A stretch of DNA of 64,000 nucleotides from positions 1-64,000 of the forward strand of contig DAORKG010000019.1 in NCBI GenBank assembly GCA_035439445.1, read 5' to 3'. Source of the stretch: UBA4416 sp035439445 (lineage in GTDB: Bacteria > Bacteroidota > Bacteroidia > B-17B0 > Aurantibacillaceae). Shown here piece by piece: positions 1 to 5,910 of the stretch. Positions within the stretch are counted from its first letter, which is position 1, and every line of letters starts with the position of its first letter. The translations under genes were made by a program, and so were the position numbers. Under the pieces are notes generated by a model. That model made no database searches. It was not told the DNA's origin and saw only the letters and a program-made list of their open reading frames with translations.

Positions 1-13
1 AAATATAATAAAA

Positions 14-46
14 AAATGGTCGCTCCATTCGGGGCGACCATTTAAT
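14..46 (-). terminator. Rho-independent terminator of the small-gene cassette
   Basis: A hairpin with arms AAATGGTCGC (14-23) and GCGACCATTT (34-43) and a 10-base loop. Read on the minus strand it is followed by a T-rich tract (the complement of the A-run at 8-16). It lies about 20 bases after the last cassette gene. Confidence 0.85.
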
Positions 47-62
47 TAGATTTTAAAGCAGT

Positions 63-251
63 TTATTTTTTGAATTTCTTAAGCAACCATTTCAGCAACA
101 ACGATACACTAAAACTGACCACAGCACCAAGTGCTGCAAGTACAACTGTTTTGACTACATCTGACGAACCAATGTTCACCAATACGGTTAAGACCGTTCC
201 AGAAACAGTGCCCAGGATAGTTCCGCTTTCTATGTTGTGATGGGTTGACAT
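63..251 (-). CDS. Small two-segment membrane protein, holin-like in layout
   Basis: This 62-aa protein is not recognised at family level. It has a polar N-terminus, two hydrophobic glycine/valine-rich segments at about residues 10-27 and 33-56, and a basic tail ending KWLLKKFKK. That is the size and layout seen in phage holins and other small membrane-active proteins, but a plain membrane anchor is equally possible. It is the last gene of the minus-strand cassette, 2 bases after its neighbour's stop and just before the terminator at 14-46. The ATG start gives a complete, compact protein. Function is unknown; the holin comparison is inference from layout only. Confidence 0.7.
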   Translation of the reverse strand: MSTHHNIESGTILGTVSGTVLTVLVNIGSSDVVKTVVLAALGAVVSFSVSLLLKWLLKKFKK

Positions 252-253
252 GA

Positions 254-541
254 TTAAGCTCTTCCTGAATCTGCTTTAGTCATTTTAGAGTGAGATTGGA
301 TCTCAATCTTAGGCAACTCGTTAACCTTTTCGCTTGGGTCGATAGTAATATCAATCCAATCTTCAATAATGTCCGCTTCGCGGCCACTATCTGCTTTTGT
401 TAACTTCGAACCAGCTGCAATTGCATCAACTAATTCGCCTTTTTCTTTGTGTAGTAATTGCACTTTAATATCAAATGATAATGTTGTAGTGCTTGTTTTT
501 TCAGTTCCTTCCATTGGAATTGTTTTTTTAGGGTTTGACAT
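254..541 (-). CDS. Small cassette protein with two copies of a KLTKADSGR-type motif
   Basis: Unrecognised protein of about 95 aa. An upstream ATG at 559 would overlap the preceding gene, so I prefer the ATG at 541 (MSNPKKTIP), 4 bases after that gene's stop at 546. After a Thr-rich N-terminus comes an alternating hydrophobic/polar stretch (LSFDIKVQLL) that reads as beta strand. The motif GSKLTKADSGR occurs mid-protein and HSKMTKADSGRA forms the extreme C-terminus. The acidic stretch between the copies also alternates. The same motif ends the protein encoded immediately upstream, so the two are likely partners or paralogues. No signal peptide or membrane segment is visible. Function unknown. 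Confidence 0.75.
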   Translation of the reverse strand: MSNPKKTIPMEGTEKTSTTTLSFDIKVQLLHKEKGELVDAIAAGSKLTKADSGREADIIEDWIDITIDPSEKVNELPKIEIQSHSKMTKADSGRA

Positions 542-545
542 TTTT

Positions 546-773
546 TTACTTGCCAGCATCTGCTTTTGTAAGCTTGCTTCCGGCTCTTGATTGAATATGA
601 ATATTCAAATCAAGACTTGATTCTGTTTCGGTTTCCGTTTCGTCAACCTCAATAGCAATCATGTGTACTTTATCCGATAATTCGTAAGGCGCTTTATACT
701 TAGGCGCTTTTTTAACTTTTACTCTTACGAATAAATCGTTTTTTACTTCTGTATTTTCACAGTTGTTTTGCAT
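546..773 (-). CDS. Small cassette protein ending in a SKLTKADAGK motif
   Basis: Unrecognised 75-aa soluble protein. The N-terminal half has a beta-like, basic segment (LFVRVKVKKAPKYKAP) and the second half is acidic and Glu/Thr-rich. The last residues, GSKLTKADAGK, repeat the motif found twice in the next gene. The segment TEVK...VRVKVKKAPK resembles TEVK...IRVTIKTTAKKAKPK of the 28-aa gene at 1015-1101, suggesting the short proteins share an ancestor. It lies 20 bases after the 74-aa membrane protein and 4 bases before the next start, so it is in the same transcript. Function unknown. Confidence 0.75.
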   Translation of the reverse strand: MQNNCENTEVKNDLFVRVKVKKAPKYKAPYELSDKVHMIAIEVDETETETESSLDLNIHIQSRAGSKLTKADAGK

Positions 774-793
774 TTTGATTACGATTTTAAGGA

Positions 794-1018
794 TTATTGT
801 GCTTTTTTTTCGCCTTCTGATGTTGTTACAGCTTGGCTAACAGCAGTTGCAACACTTCCTGCTACAATCATGTAGCCTCCAATTGTTACAACTATTGCAG
901 GTATGGCAATTGGTGATGCCACCAATATGCCACCTGCAGCAGCTAAGCCTAAACCAACATTACGCAACACTCTGAAAAATTTCGGAGTTGGTGCTTTTAA
1001 TCTATCGATTAGTTTCAT
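794..1018 (-). CDS. Small glycine-rich membrane protein
   Basis: 74-aa protein with a basic N-terminus (MKLIDRLKAPTPKFFRVLRN) followed by two alanine/glycine-rich hydrophobic segments at about residues 21-40 and 42-63, and a short charged C-terminus. From memory, similar short proteins starting with a KAPTPKFFR-like segment occur in other Bacteroidota without assigned function; I could not check this. Its ATG overlaps the stop of the 28-aa gene upstream (ATGA), which implies translational coupling. The positive N-terminus and Gly-rich double segment would suit a membrane or particle-associated peptide. Function unknown. Confidence 0.75.
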   Translation of the reverse strand: MKLIDRLKAPTPKFFRVLRNVGLGLAAAGGILVASPIAIPAIVVTIGGYMIVAGSVATAVSQAVTTSEGEKKAQ

Positions 1019-1101
1019 TTCGGTTTTGCTTTTTTAGCAGTTGTCTTAATCGTTACACGAATTTCGACAACTGCTGGTTTAACTTCTGTTTTACTTTCCA
1101 T
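1015..1101 (-). CDS. 28-aa lysine-rich micro-protein of the cassette
   Basis: A short frame between the 249-aa gene and the 74-aa membrane gene. Its ATG (1101-1099) follows the 249-aa stop by one base, and its TGA (1017-1015) overlaps the next ATG (1018-1016). Gap-free packing on both sides is strong evidence that it is translated. The protein begins MESKTEVKPAVVEIRV, has a short alternating beta-like stretch and ends in a Lys/Ala-rich tail (TAKKAKPK). It resembles the N-terminal part of the 75-aa protein at 546-773 but lacks the KADSGR motif. Function unknown. Confidence 0.6.
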   Translation of the reverse strand: MESKTEVKPAVVEIRVTIKTTAKKAKPK

Positions 1102-1102
1102 T

Positions 1103-1852
1103 TTAGTTGACCTCAACAATGCTTAACGCATTATAAGCCCCATTTTTAAGCGAATACTGAACTGCATTTACTTCTTGATGGAATTCTACCATCAATAAAA
1201 ATAAATCAACTCCAGCGCCTGCAGGAACTGCACTAGGGGTTAATACTACGTTGCTTGGTGTTGCATCAATAGGCACATTGGTTGTATTTGTCAATTCAAC
1301 CTGGTATGTGCCATTTGCAAAATCAACTTTTGCCCAAGCTCCTTTAATGCTCATGTGAGTTGCACCATTTGGGAAAGCGATATCATTAATCGGAATAATT
1401 CCGTTAATGGTTATTACACCCGTAGCTGTATTCACAGCATACGGTTTAAATAACACGCCTCCCAACAACGCACGACTGTTGAAGTTAAAACCTTTCATTG
1501 CAGATTTCGCAATCGGTAAAGCGATGGCTACGCCAACGCTTCTTGCACCTCTTGCGCTTGTTGCATCAAGGTTTTTTACATCAGTCATTAATTTAGTCAA
1601 GCGAGCCGTTACACGGTTATCGCTTGCATTCATTAATAATGTGCGTAATGCATCTCTCAAAAGTTTTCCAGAACTGGCAGCAGAACCGAATTCAGCTCCG
1701 TTTTCACGAGTGCGAATGAATGCAGGATCGTTTGCGATACGACTTGCATCAACGCCACCCTTCTCACGAGCTAAATGCCCATCCTGAGTTTTATAAAAGG
1801 ACACATCTCCGATGGTGCCTTTTAATTTTATGATTCCTTTTTGCCTTGCCAT
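1103..1852 (-). CDS. Conserved-looking 249-aa cassette protein of unknown function
   Basis: The first and largest gene of the cassette. The N-terminus MARQKGIIKLKGTIGDVSFY is followed by KTQDGHLAREKGG and DPAFIRTRENGAEFG, a Gly/Lys/Arg-rich pattern that I remember from unannotated Bacteroidota proteins. Residues about 60-110 are helical and basic. From about residue 120 the sequence is rich in Gly, Asn, Thr and Val with alternating strands, like a beta sandwich, and ends YNALSIVEVN. There is no signal peptide, membrane segment or catalytic motif. A basic helical N-terminus on a beta-sandwich could suit a structural or particle-forming protein, but that is speculation. The general plan also recalls the tandem Bacteroidota DUF6266 family. 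The ATG is preceded by a promoter at 1961-1991. Confidence 0.85.
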   Translation of the reverse strand: MARQKGIIKLKGTIGDVSFYKTQDGHLAREKGGVDASRIANDPAFIRTRENGAEFGSAASSGKLLRDALRTLLMNASDNRVTARLTKLMTDVKNLDATSARGARSVGVAIALPIAKSAMKGFNFNSRALLGGVLFKPYAVNTATGVITINGIIPINDIAFPNGATHMSIKGAWAKVDFANGTYQVELTNTTNVPIDATPSNVVLTPSAVPAGAGVDLFLLMVEFHQEVNAVQYSLKNGAYNALSIVEVN

Positions 1853-1960
1853 TTTTTTACTTTTTAGTGATTTGGGTTCATTTTGTTGGCTGCTGCGCAG
1901 TCAACCTCCAAAATGGTCTCATTTTTAACCCTATCGCGAATAGGTTTTGATTCGACACTT

Positions 1961-1991
1961 CAAAAGTATAATACAAGCAAAATCAAACCAA
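1961..1991 (-). promoter_or_regulatory. Promoter of the minus-strand cassette
   Basis: On the minus strand TACTTTTG (complement of 1961-1968) matches the Bacteroidota -7 element TAnnTTTG. A TTG (complement of 1989-1991) lies 20 bases upstream of it. Transcription would start near 1955, about 100 bases before the 249-aa gene. The -33 element sits inside the left arm of the palindrome at 1986-2031. Confidence 0.6.
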
Positions 1992-2031
1992 TAGAGCGCA
2001 TCCGTATAGGATGCTTTATGCCGTATTGGTT
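1986..2031. promoter_or_regulatory. Nested palindrome between divergent promoters, candidate operator
   Basis: Outer arms AACCAATA (1986-1993) and TATTGGTT (2024-2031) enclose inner arms GCATCC (1998-2003) and GGATGC (2009-2014) around GTATA. The outer arm overlaps the -33 element of the cassette promoter, and the structure lies upstream of the divergent 65-aa gene. An operator is the simplest reading. Because the two arm pairs nest, a structured RNA or a replication/recombination site is an alternative. Confidence 0.5.
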
Positions 2032-2065
2032 CGTTTTTACCATAGGAATAAAAAAAGGAAGGATT

Positions 2066-2073
2066 TATCTTTG
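2066..2073 (+). promoter_or_regulatory. -7 element upstream of the 65-aa regulator-like gene
   Basis: TATCTTTG matches TAnnTTTG exactly, 37 bases before the ATG at 2111. I do not see a convincing -33 TTG at the usual distance, so this promoter may be weak or need an activator. Confidence 0.45.
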
Positions 2074-2110
2074 TTCCATACTAAAAGTATAGATAAGGCA
2101 TATATAGTGT

Positions 2111-2308
2111 ATGAGCACCACCAAAAGAATATGTATTTACCCAAAAGATATTATGCGCATCACTGGAAAAAGTGAAAAGTTTTCTCGTTCCTTAATGGCA
2201 AAAATCAAAAAGTCGCTCCAAAAGAACAAGGACCAAATGGTTTCCGTAACCGAATTTTGTGAATTTACTGGCTTAAAAGCCGATGAGGTTTTAAGCTTAA
2301 TATCATAA
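2111..2308 (+). CDS. Small basic protein, possible DNA-binding regulator
   Basis: 65-aa basic protein transcribed away from the cassette. It begins MSTTKRICIYPKDIMRITGK, followed by a Lys/Arg-rich helix (SRSLMAKIKKSLQKNK) and then VSVTEFCEFTGLKADEVLSLI. The second half has the spacing of a short helix-turn-helix or excisionase-like domain. Small proteins with an IYPKDI...ITGKS start are, to my memory, common and unannotated in Bacteroidota. Its position opposite the cassette, across a palindrome, makes a local repressor or activator the natural guess. There is no sensor or catalytic domain. Regulator assignment is inference. Confidence 0.7.
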   Translation: MSTTKRICIYPKDIMRITGKSEKFSRSLMAKIKKSLQKNKDQMVSVTEFCEFTGLKADEVLSLIS

Positions 2309-2359
2309 CAGAGCCTAAAAATTTAACATTTTCAATATTAAATTTTTAGTGTGTTTTGA

Positions 2360-2390
2360 TTGGTTTTAATTAATGAGTTTTGTATATTTG
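2360..2390 (+). promoter_or_regulatory. Promoter of a candidate short transcript
   Basis: TTG (2360-2362), a 20-base spacer, then TATATTTG (2383-2390) is a full match to the Bacteroidota promoter form. No protein gene of usual length starts downstream before the terminator at 2578-2610. Confidence 0.5.
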
Positions 2391-2438
2391 CTGAGCAAAC
2401 AAGTTCTTTCAAATAGCAATAAAATCAAGCAATTTATG

Positions 2439-2461
2439 CGGTTACTAATTCGGTTACTAAT
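2439..2461 (+). repeat. Tandem direct repeat, 12-base period
   Basis: CGGTTACTAAT occurs at 2439-2449 and again at 2451-2461. Within the candidate RNA it encodes the repeat in the tiny frame M-RLLI-RLLM. Confidence 0.7.
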
Positions 2462-2517
2462 GTAAATTGTATTATATAGAATATTGTAAAACCTAGCGTT
2501 TACAGAGCTTTCAAAGT

Positions 2518-2555
2518 TCCCAGCAGGATCACATTGATCTCCCAGCGGGATCACA
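2518..2555 (+). repeat. Direct repeat, 22-base period
   Basis: TCCCAGCRGGATCACA occurs at 2518-2533 and 2540-2555 with one difference (R = A then G). TGATC between the copies also pairs with GGATCA on either side, giving alternative small hairpins. Confidence 0.65.
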
Positions 2556-2577
2556 AGAATGTAAACTATTCGGCACT

Positions 2578-2610
2578 AAGCTCTTAAATGAAAATTTAAG
2601 GGCTTTTTTA
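2578..2610 (+). terminator. Rho-independent terminator
   Basis: AAGCTCTTAAAT (2578-2589) pairs with ATTTAAGGGCTT (2594-2605), with one G-T pair, and is followed by a run of T. It lies at the 3' end of the candidate small RNA. Confidence 0.7.
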
Positions 2611-2703
2611 TTGAATCAAAATTTTCTCATTTCACAAACCATAAATCTCTTTCGGTATTAAATACTAATATTGAAAATGTTTTAGTTAGATTTGATTATA
2701 CCA

Positions 2704-3397
2704 ATGTCCGCACAGTTTAAAATATTTTCATTTTTACTTGTATTAATTGTTTTTTCAAGCTGCAATGCATATTACAATTTGTTTTATACAGATCCTGAAA
2801 AATGCTTTAATGCCGCTTGCATAAAGAAACCGTATGATGTGGTTATTGTTCCCGGGTTCCCCCCACGATTCAGGAAAAGTGAATATGGTTTTATCAGAAC
2901 GTGTGAAATGGGCTTATTATCTTTATAAAAATGGTTATACGAAAAACATTATCTTCTCAGGTTCTGCAGTTCATAGCCCATATATCGAATCTAAAGTAAT
3001 GAAATTACTCGCTTTACAATTGGGCATTAACGATGAACATGTTTTTACAGAAACTAAAGCAGAACATACAACCGAAAATTTATATTACTCCTGTGAATTA
3101 GCTAAAACTCTCGGTTTTAAAACGATAGCATTTGCTACAGAACCAGCTCAAGCCAGTTTCATGAAACCTTTTAAACGTAAGTTTAAATTGAATGTTGATT
3201 TTATTCCGGTTGTTGCCGATAGTTTATATAAACTTCCAAATCAATTAAAACCAATTGACGAAAGTTCTGCATTTGTTCCTAATTTTGTTCCGCTTAAACA
3301 AAGGGAAGGTTTGATTAAAAGTTTAAGAGGAACCAGAGGACACCGTGTCAAACAAGAAATCCGAAAAGCAAAACGACAAAAACGAAAAACAAAATGA
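2704..3397 (+). pseudogene. DUF218/YdcF-like lipoprotein, frameshifted
   Basis: The protein starts MSAQFKIFSFLLVLIVFSSC, a lipoprotein signal with lipobox Cys. It continues to KPYDVVIVPGFP in one frame and resumes as PHDSGKVNMVLSERVKWAYY in the next. The join is a run of six C at 2859-2864. With five C the frame would be continuous and give G-F-P-H-D-S-G-K, the expected start of a DUF218 (SanA/YdcF-type) fold. DUF218 proteins are envelope proteins whose biochemical role is poorly defined. The ATG at 2704 is preferred over a TTG at 2692, because the latter lies inside a -7-like TAGATTTG (2687-2694). The C-terminus is strongly basic. Either a sequencing indel or a genuine recent mutation. Confidence 0.75.
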
Positions 3398-3401
3398 TAC
3401 T

Positions 3402-3941
3402 ATGACTAACGCTAAAATTATTGAACAAACAACCAATTGGATAAAATCAGTAGTTATAGATTGTAATTTTTGTCCATTTGCTGCCAAAGCCGTTTTAAAG
3501 AAAACGATTCGTTATATCATTAAATCAGATGTTGACATGAATGATAGTATACTTGCTTTGAAAGAAGAATTAGAACATTTAGATACCGACACTGAAATTG
3601 AAACAAGCTTTATTATTTTCCCAAACAATTTTAGTGATTTTGATGATTACTTAGATTTAGTAAACAAAGCTGAGCGTTTTATAAAAAAAGAAGGCTATGA
3701 GGGCGTTTATCAAATAGCTAGTTTTCATCCGGATTATTGTTTTGCTGGTGAAGATGAAAATGATCCTGCAAATTATACCAATCGTTCAATTTACCCCATG
3801 TTACATATTTTACGAGAAGAAAGTTTGACAAAAGCGTTAAGCTTATTTCCGGATCCCGAAAATATTCCGCATCGTAATATTGAGTTTGCTAGAAAAAAAG
3901 GTCTACAGTATATGCAACTACTTCGTTCTGCTTGCTTGTAA
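3402..3941 (+). CDS. DUF1415 family protein
   Basis: 179-aa cytoplasmic protein matching the DUF1415 pattern. The start TTNWIKSVVIDCNFCPFA carries two cysteines, mid-protein there is IIFPNNFSDFDDYL, then YQIASFHPDYCFAG and the conserved end NRSIYPMLHILREESLTKAL...IPHRNIEFARKKGL. The biochemical function of the family is not known to me. An upstream in-frame ATG at 3345 lies within the preceding gene and encodes a low-complexity Lys/Asn stretch, so I chose the ATG at 3402 (MTNAKIIEQ). It follows the DUF218 gene by 4 bases and was probably cotranscribed with it. Confidence 0.88.
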   Translation: MTNAKIIEQTTNWIKSVVIDCNFCPFAAKAVLKKTIRYIIKSDVDMNDSILALKEELEHLDTDTEIETSFIIFPNNFSDFDDYLDLVNKAERFIKKEGYEGVYQIASFHPDYCFAGEDENDPANYTNRSIYPMLHILREESLTKALSLFPDPENIPHRNIEFARKKGLQYMQLLRSACL

Positions 3942-3999
3942 TTAATATTGATTTTTGTTTTTTTATTACCAATAGCGTTTCGTACATTTATGTAACAAA

Positions 4000-5469
4000 A
4001 TGAAAAAGCAAATTCAAATATCAAGAAGGAATCTCCTCATTATATTTTCATTTTTATTTACATTTATTTTATTTTTTTCATGCACTAAAGACCCAGCTAT
4101 TCCTGTATATGGGGATTACCCTGAGGCAGTTGGAAAAATATTTGCCAATAAATGCGCCACACCCGGCTGCCATAATTCAAGCAGCTACAAAGCTTGCGCA
4201 GATTTAGACTTAAGTTCATTTTCATCGTTATTCAAAGGTTCAAATAATGGCTCGCCTGTTATTCCGTTCAGAAGCGATTTTTCATCATTATGTTATTTTA
4301 TAAATACTTACGAAGAACTTGGTCCAATAAATGCTCCTACAATGCCCATAAATAGTAATGCTTTAAGTAAAGCAGAAGTAGAAACTATTAAAAACTGGAT
4401 TGATAACGGAGCACCTGACATTAATGGTAATATTAAATGGAGCGACAATCCAAATAGAAAAAAATATTATGTATTAAATCAAGGATGTGATGTAGTTACT
4501 GTGTTTGATGCGGAAACACAATTACCTATGAGATACATTACTGTTGGAAATAAAAATGGAATCCCTGAAAGTCCGCACATGATAAAGTTTTCTCCTGATG
4601 GACAATATTGGTATGTGGTTTTTGTTGCTAATAATATATTGCAAAAATACAGAACATCAGATGATAGCTTTGTGGCAGAAGTAAGTTTAGGAGCTTATCA
4701 AAATTGGAATACAATTACCATAAGCAATAATGGAAAAAGAGCATATTGTATCTCATGGCAATCAAACAGTAGACTAGCTGTTGTTGATTTAGAAAATATG
4801 ACACTGTTAAGTAATGTTGGAGGGGGAAATTTTTCGGATGCGCATGGCGTAGCATTAAATAATACAAACGATACTATTTATATAACTCGTCAAACAGGAA
4901 ATTATATTTATAAGATAGATACTGCCTTAAACGGTTTTATAGAAGTTACTTTAGATGGTTCAGGAATACCAAATCAAACATCCTCTCTAGATCCTCACGA
5001 AATAACATTTTCTCCGGATGGCAGTAAGTATTTTGTAACCTGCCAGGCCTCAAATCAAGTAAGAGTAATGAGTACAGTTGGCGACATACTTTTACAAACG
5101 ATTAGTACTGGGCAATATCCCCTAGAATTTGCCAAAAGTATTACCAAGAATAAATTGTATGTTACTTGTGAATATGAGCCAAACATTAACCCTAACATCA
5201 AAGGTTCAGTCACAGTAATAGACATGACGACATACCAAACGAATAATTATTCGGTAGGTTATCAACCGCATGGTATAGCTTTAGACGAAACAAATGGTTA
5301 TGTTATTGTAGCTAGCAGAAATATAAGCACTACCGGACCAGCACCACATCATACAGGAACTTGCGGAAGAAACGGATTTGTAAATTATTTTAATATCAAT
5401 ACAATGCAACTTCTTTCTAAAAAAACTGAAGTAGCATCCGATCCTTATTCAGTTGGCGTGAGACCATAG
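4000..5469 (+). CDS. Surface lipoprotein with CX4CH haem-type motif and beta-propeller
   Basis: 489-aa protein with a hydrophobic N-terminus ending LFFSC (lipobox). Residues about 35-145 contain NKCATPGCHNSS, a C-x4-C-H version of the c-type haem site, and end NWIDNGAPD, as in cytochrome-c-like domains of planctomycete and Bacteroidota outer-membrane lipoproteins. Residues about 150-489 form repeated blades (FSPDG-YWYVVF, ISNNGKRAYC, FSPDGSKYFVTC, NKLYVTCE) of a YVTN-type seven-bladed propeller. It probably sits at the outer membrane with a structural or electron-transfer role; haem attachment at CX4CH is inference. The DCC gene follows after 3 bases. Confidence 0.8.
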   Translation: MKKQIQISRRNLLIIFSFLFTFILFFSCTKDPAIPVYGDYPEAVGKIFANKCATPGCHNSSSYKACADLDLSSFSSLFKGSNNGSPVIPFRSDFSSLCYFINTYEELGPINAPTMPINSNALSKAEVETIKNWIDNGAPDINGNIKWSDNPNRKKYYVLNQGCDVVTVFDAETQLPMRYITVGNKNGIPESPHMIKFSPDGQYWYVVFVANNILQKYRTSDDSFVAEVSLGAYQNWNTITISNNGKRAYCISWQSNSRLAVVDLENMTLLSNVGGGNFSDAHGVALNNTNDTIYITRQTGNYIYKIDTALNGFIEVTLDGSGIPNQTSSLDPHEITFSPDGSKYFVTCQASNQVRVMSTVGDILLQTISTGQYPLEFAKSITKNKLYVTCEYEPNINPNIKGSVTVIDMTTYQTNNYSVGYQPHGIALDETNGYVIVASRNISTTGPAPHHTGTCGRNGFVNYFNINTMQLLSKKTEVASDPYSVGVRP

Positions 5470-5472
5470 ATT

Positions 5473-5883
5473 ATGAATAATATATTGAAAAATAAAACAA
5501 TCTTGTTATTTGATGGCTATTGCAATCTCTGTCATTCATCTGTCCAATTTGTATTAAAACACGAAAAAAATCAAGAACTTTATTTCACATCATTACAATC
5601 ACCCATAGGAATCGAAATTTTAAACCACTACTCCATAAATCCAAAAGAAACAGATAGTCTTGTTTTAATAGAAAAAAACAAAGCATACATCAAATCTTCG
5701 GCTGCATTAAGGTTAGGAAAATACTTAAAAGGATTTTATTCATTAGGCTTTATATTTATTATTGTGCCGCCATTTATTAGAAATTGGGTATATGATTATA
5801 TAGCAAAAAATCGCTATAAATGGTATGGAAAACAAGATAGTTGTATTGTGCCAGATGAAAATTTAGCAAAACGTTATCTATAG
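5473..5883 (+). CDS. DCC-family (DUF393) thiol-disulfide oxidoreductase-like protein
   Basis: 136-aa protein with the family signature LLFDGYCNLCHSSVQFV near the N-terminus: D-G-x-C-x-x-C, the DxxCxxC motif of the DCC family. It then has FTSLQSPIGIEIL, a hydrophobic segment GFYSLGFIFIIVPPFIRN around residues 90-107, and YDYIAKNRYKWYGK, all typical. The family is predicted to have thioredoxin-like redox activity, but substrates are unknown. It directly follows the haem/propeller lipoprotein, so a role in redox or maturation of that protein is possible but unproven. Confidence 0.88.
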   Translation: MNNILKNKTILLFDGYCNLCHSSVQFVLKHEKNQELYFTSLQSPIGIEILNHYSINPKETDSLVLIEKNKAYIKSSAALRLGKYLKGFYSLGFIFIIVPPFIRNWVYDYIAKNRYKWYGKQDSCIVPDENLAKRYL

Positions 5884-5910
5884 AAATTCTTTTAATAGTA
5901 CTTTTACAAC

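Larger units (their letters stand above)
2397..2610 (+). ncRNA. Candidate small RNA of about 210 nt
   Basis: This interval is bounded by the promoter at 2360-2390 and a strong terminator at 2578-2610 and contains no ordinary gene. It holds two direct repeats and GATC-centred inverted repeats that could fold. A 9-codon frame from the ATG at 2437 reads MRLLIRLLM and is created by the tandem repeat. No known RNA family is recognised. It could also be the remains of a deleted gene that kept its promoter and terminator. Confidence 0.3.

Noticed and set aside
1407..1787. 126-aa plus-strand open frame opposite the 249-aa cassette gene
   Set aside because: It is antisense to a gene with clear protein-like sequence, packing and promoter, and it has no own start context or recognisable domain.
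1883..2092. 69-aa plus-strand open frame in the divergent promoter region
   Set aside because: It covers both promoters and the palindrome, and its sequence looks random.
2366..2554. 62-aa minus-strand open frame (MIPLGDQCDPAG...)
   Set aside because: It arises from the direct repeats at 2518-2555 and AT-rich DNA, and shows no domain or promoter. The interval is better read as a plus-strand transcript.
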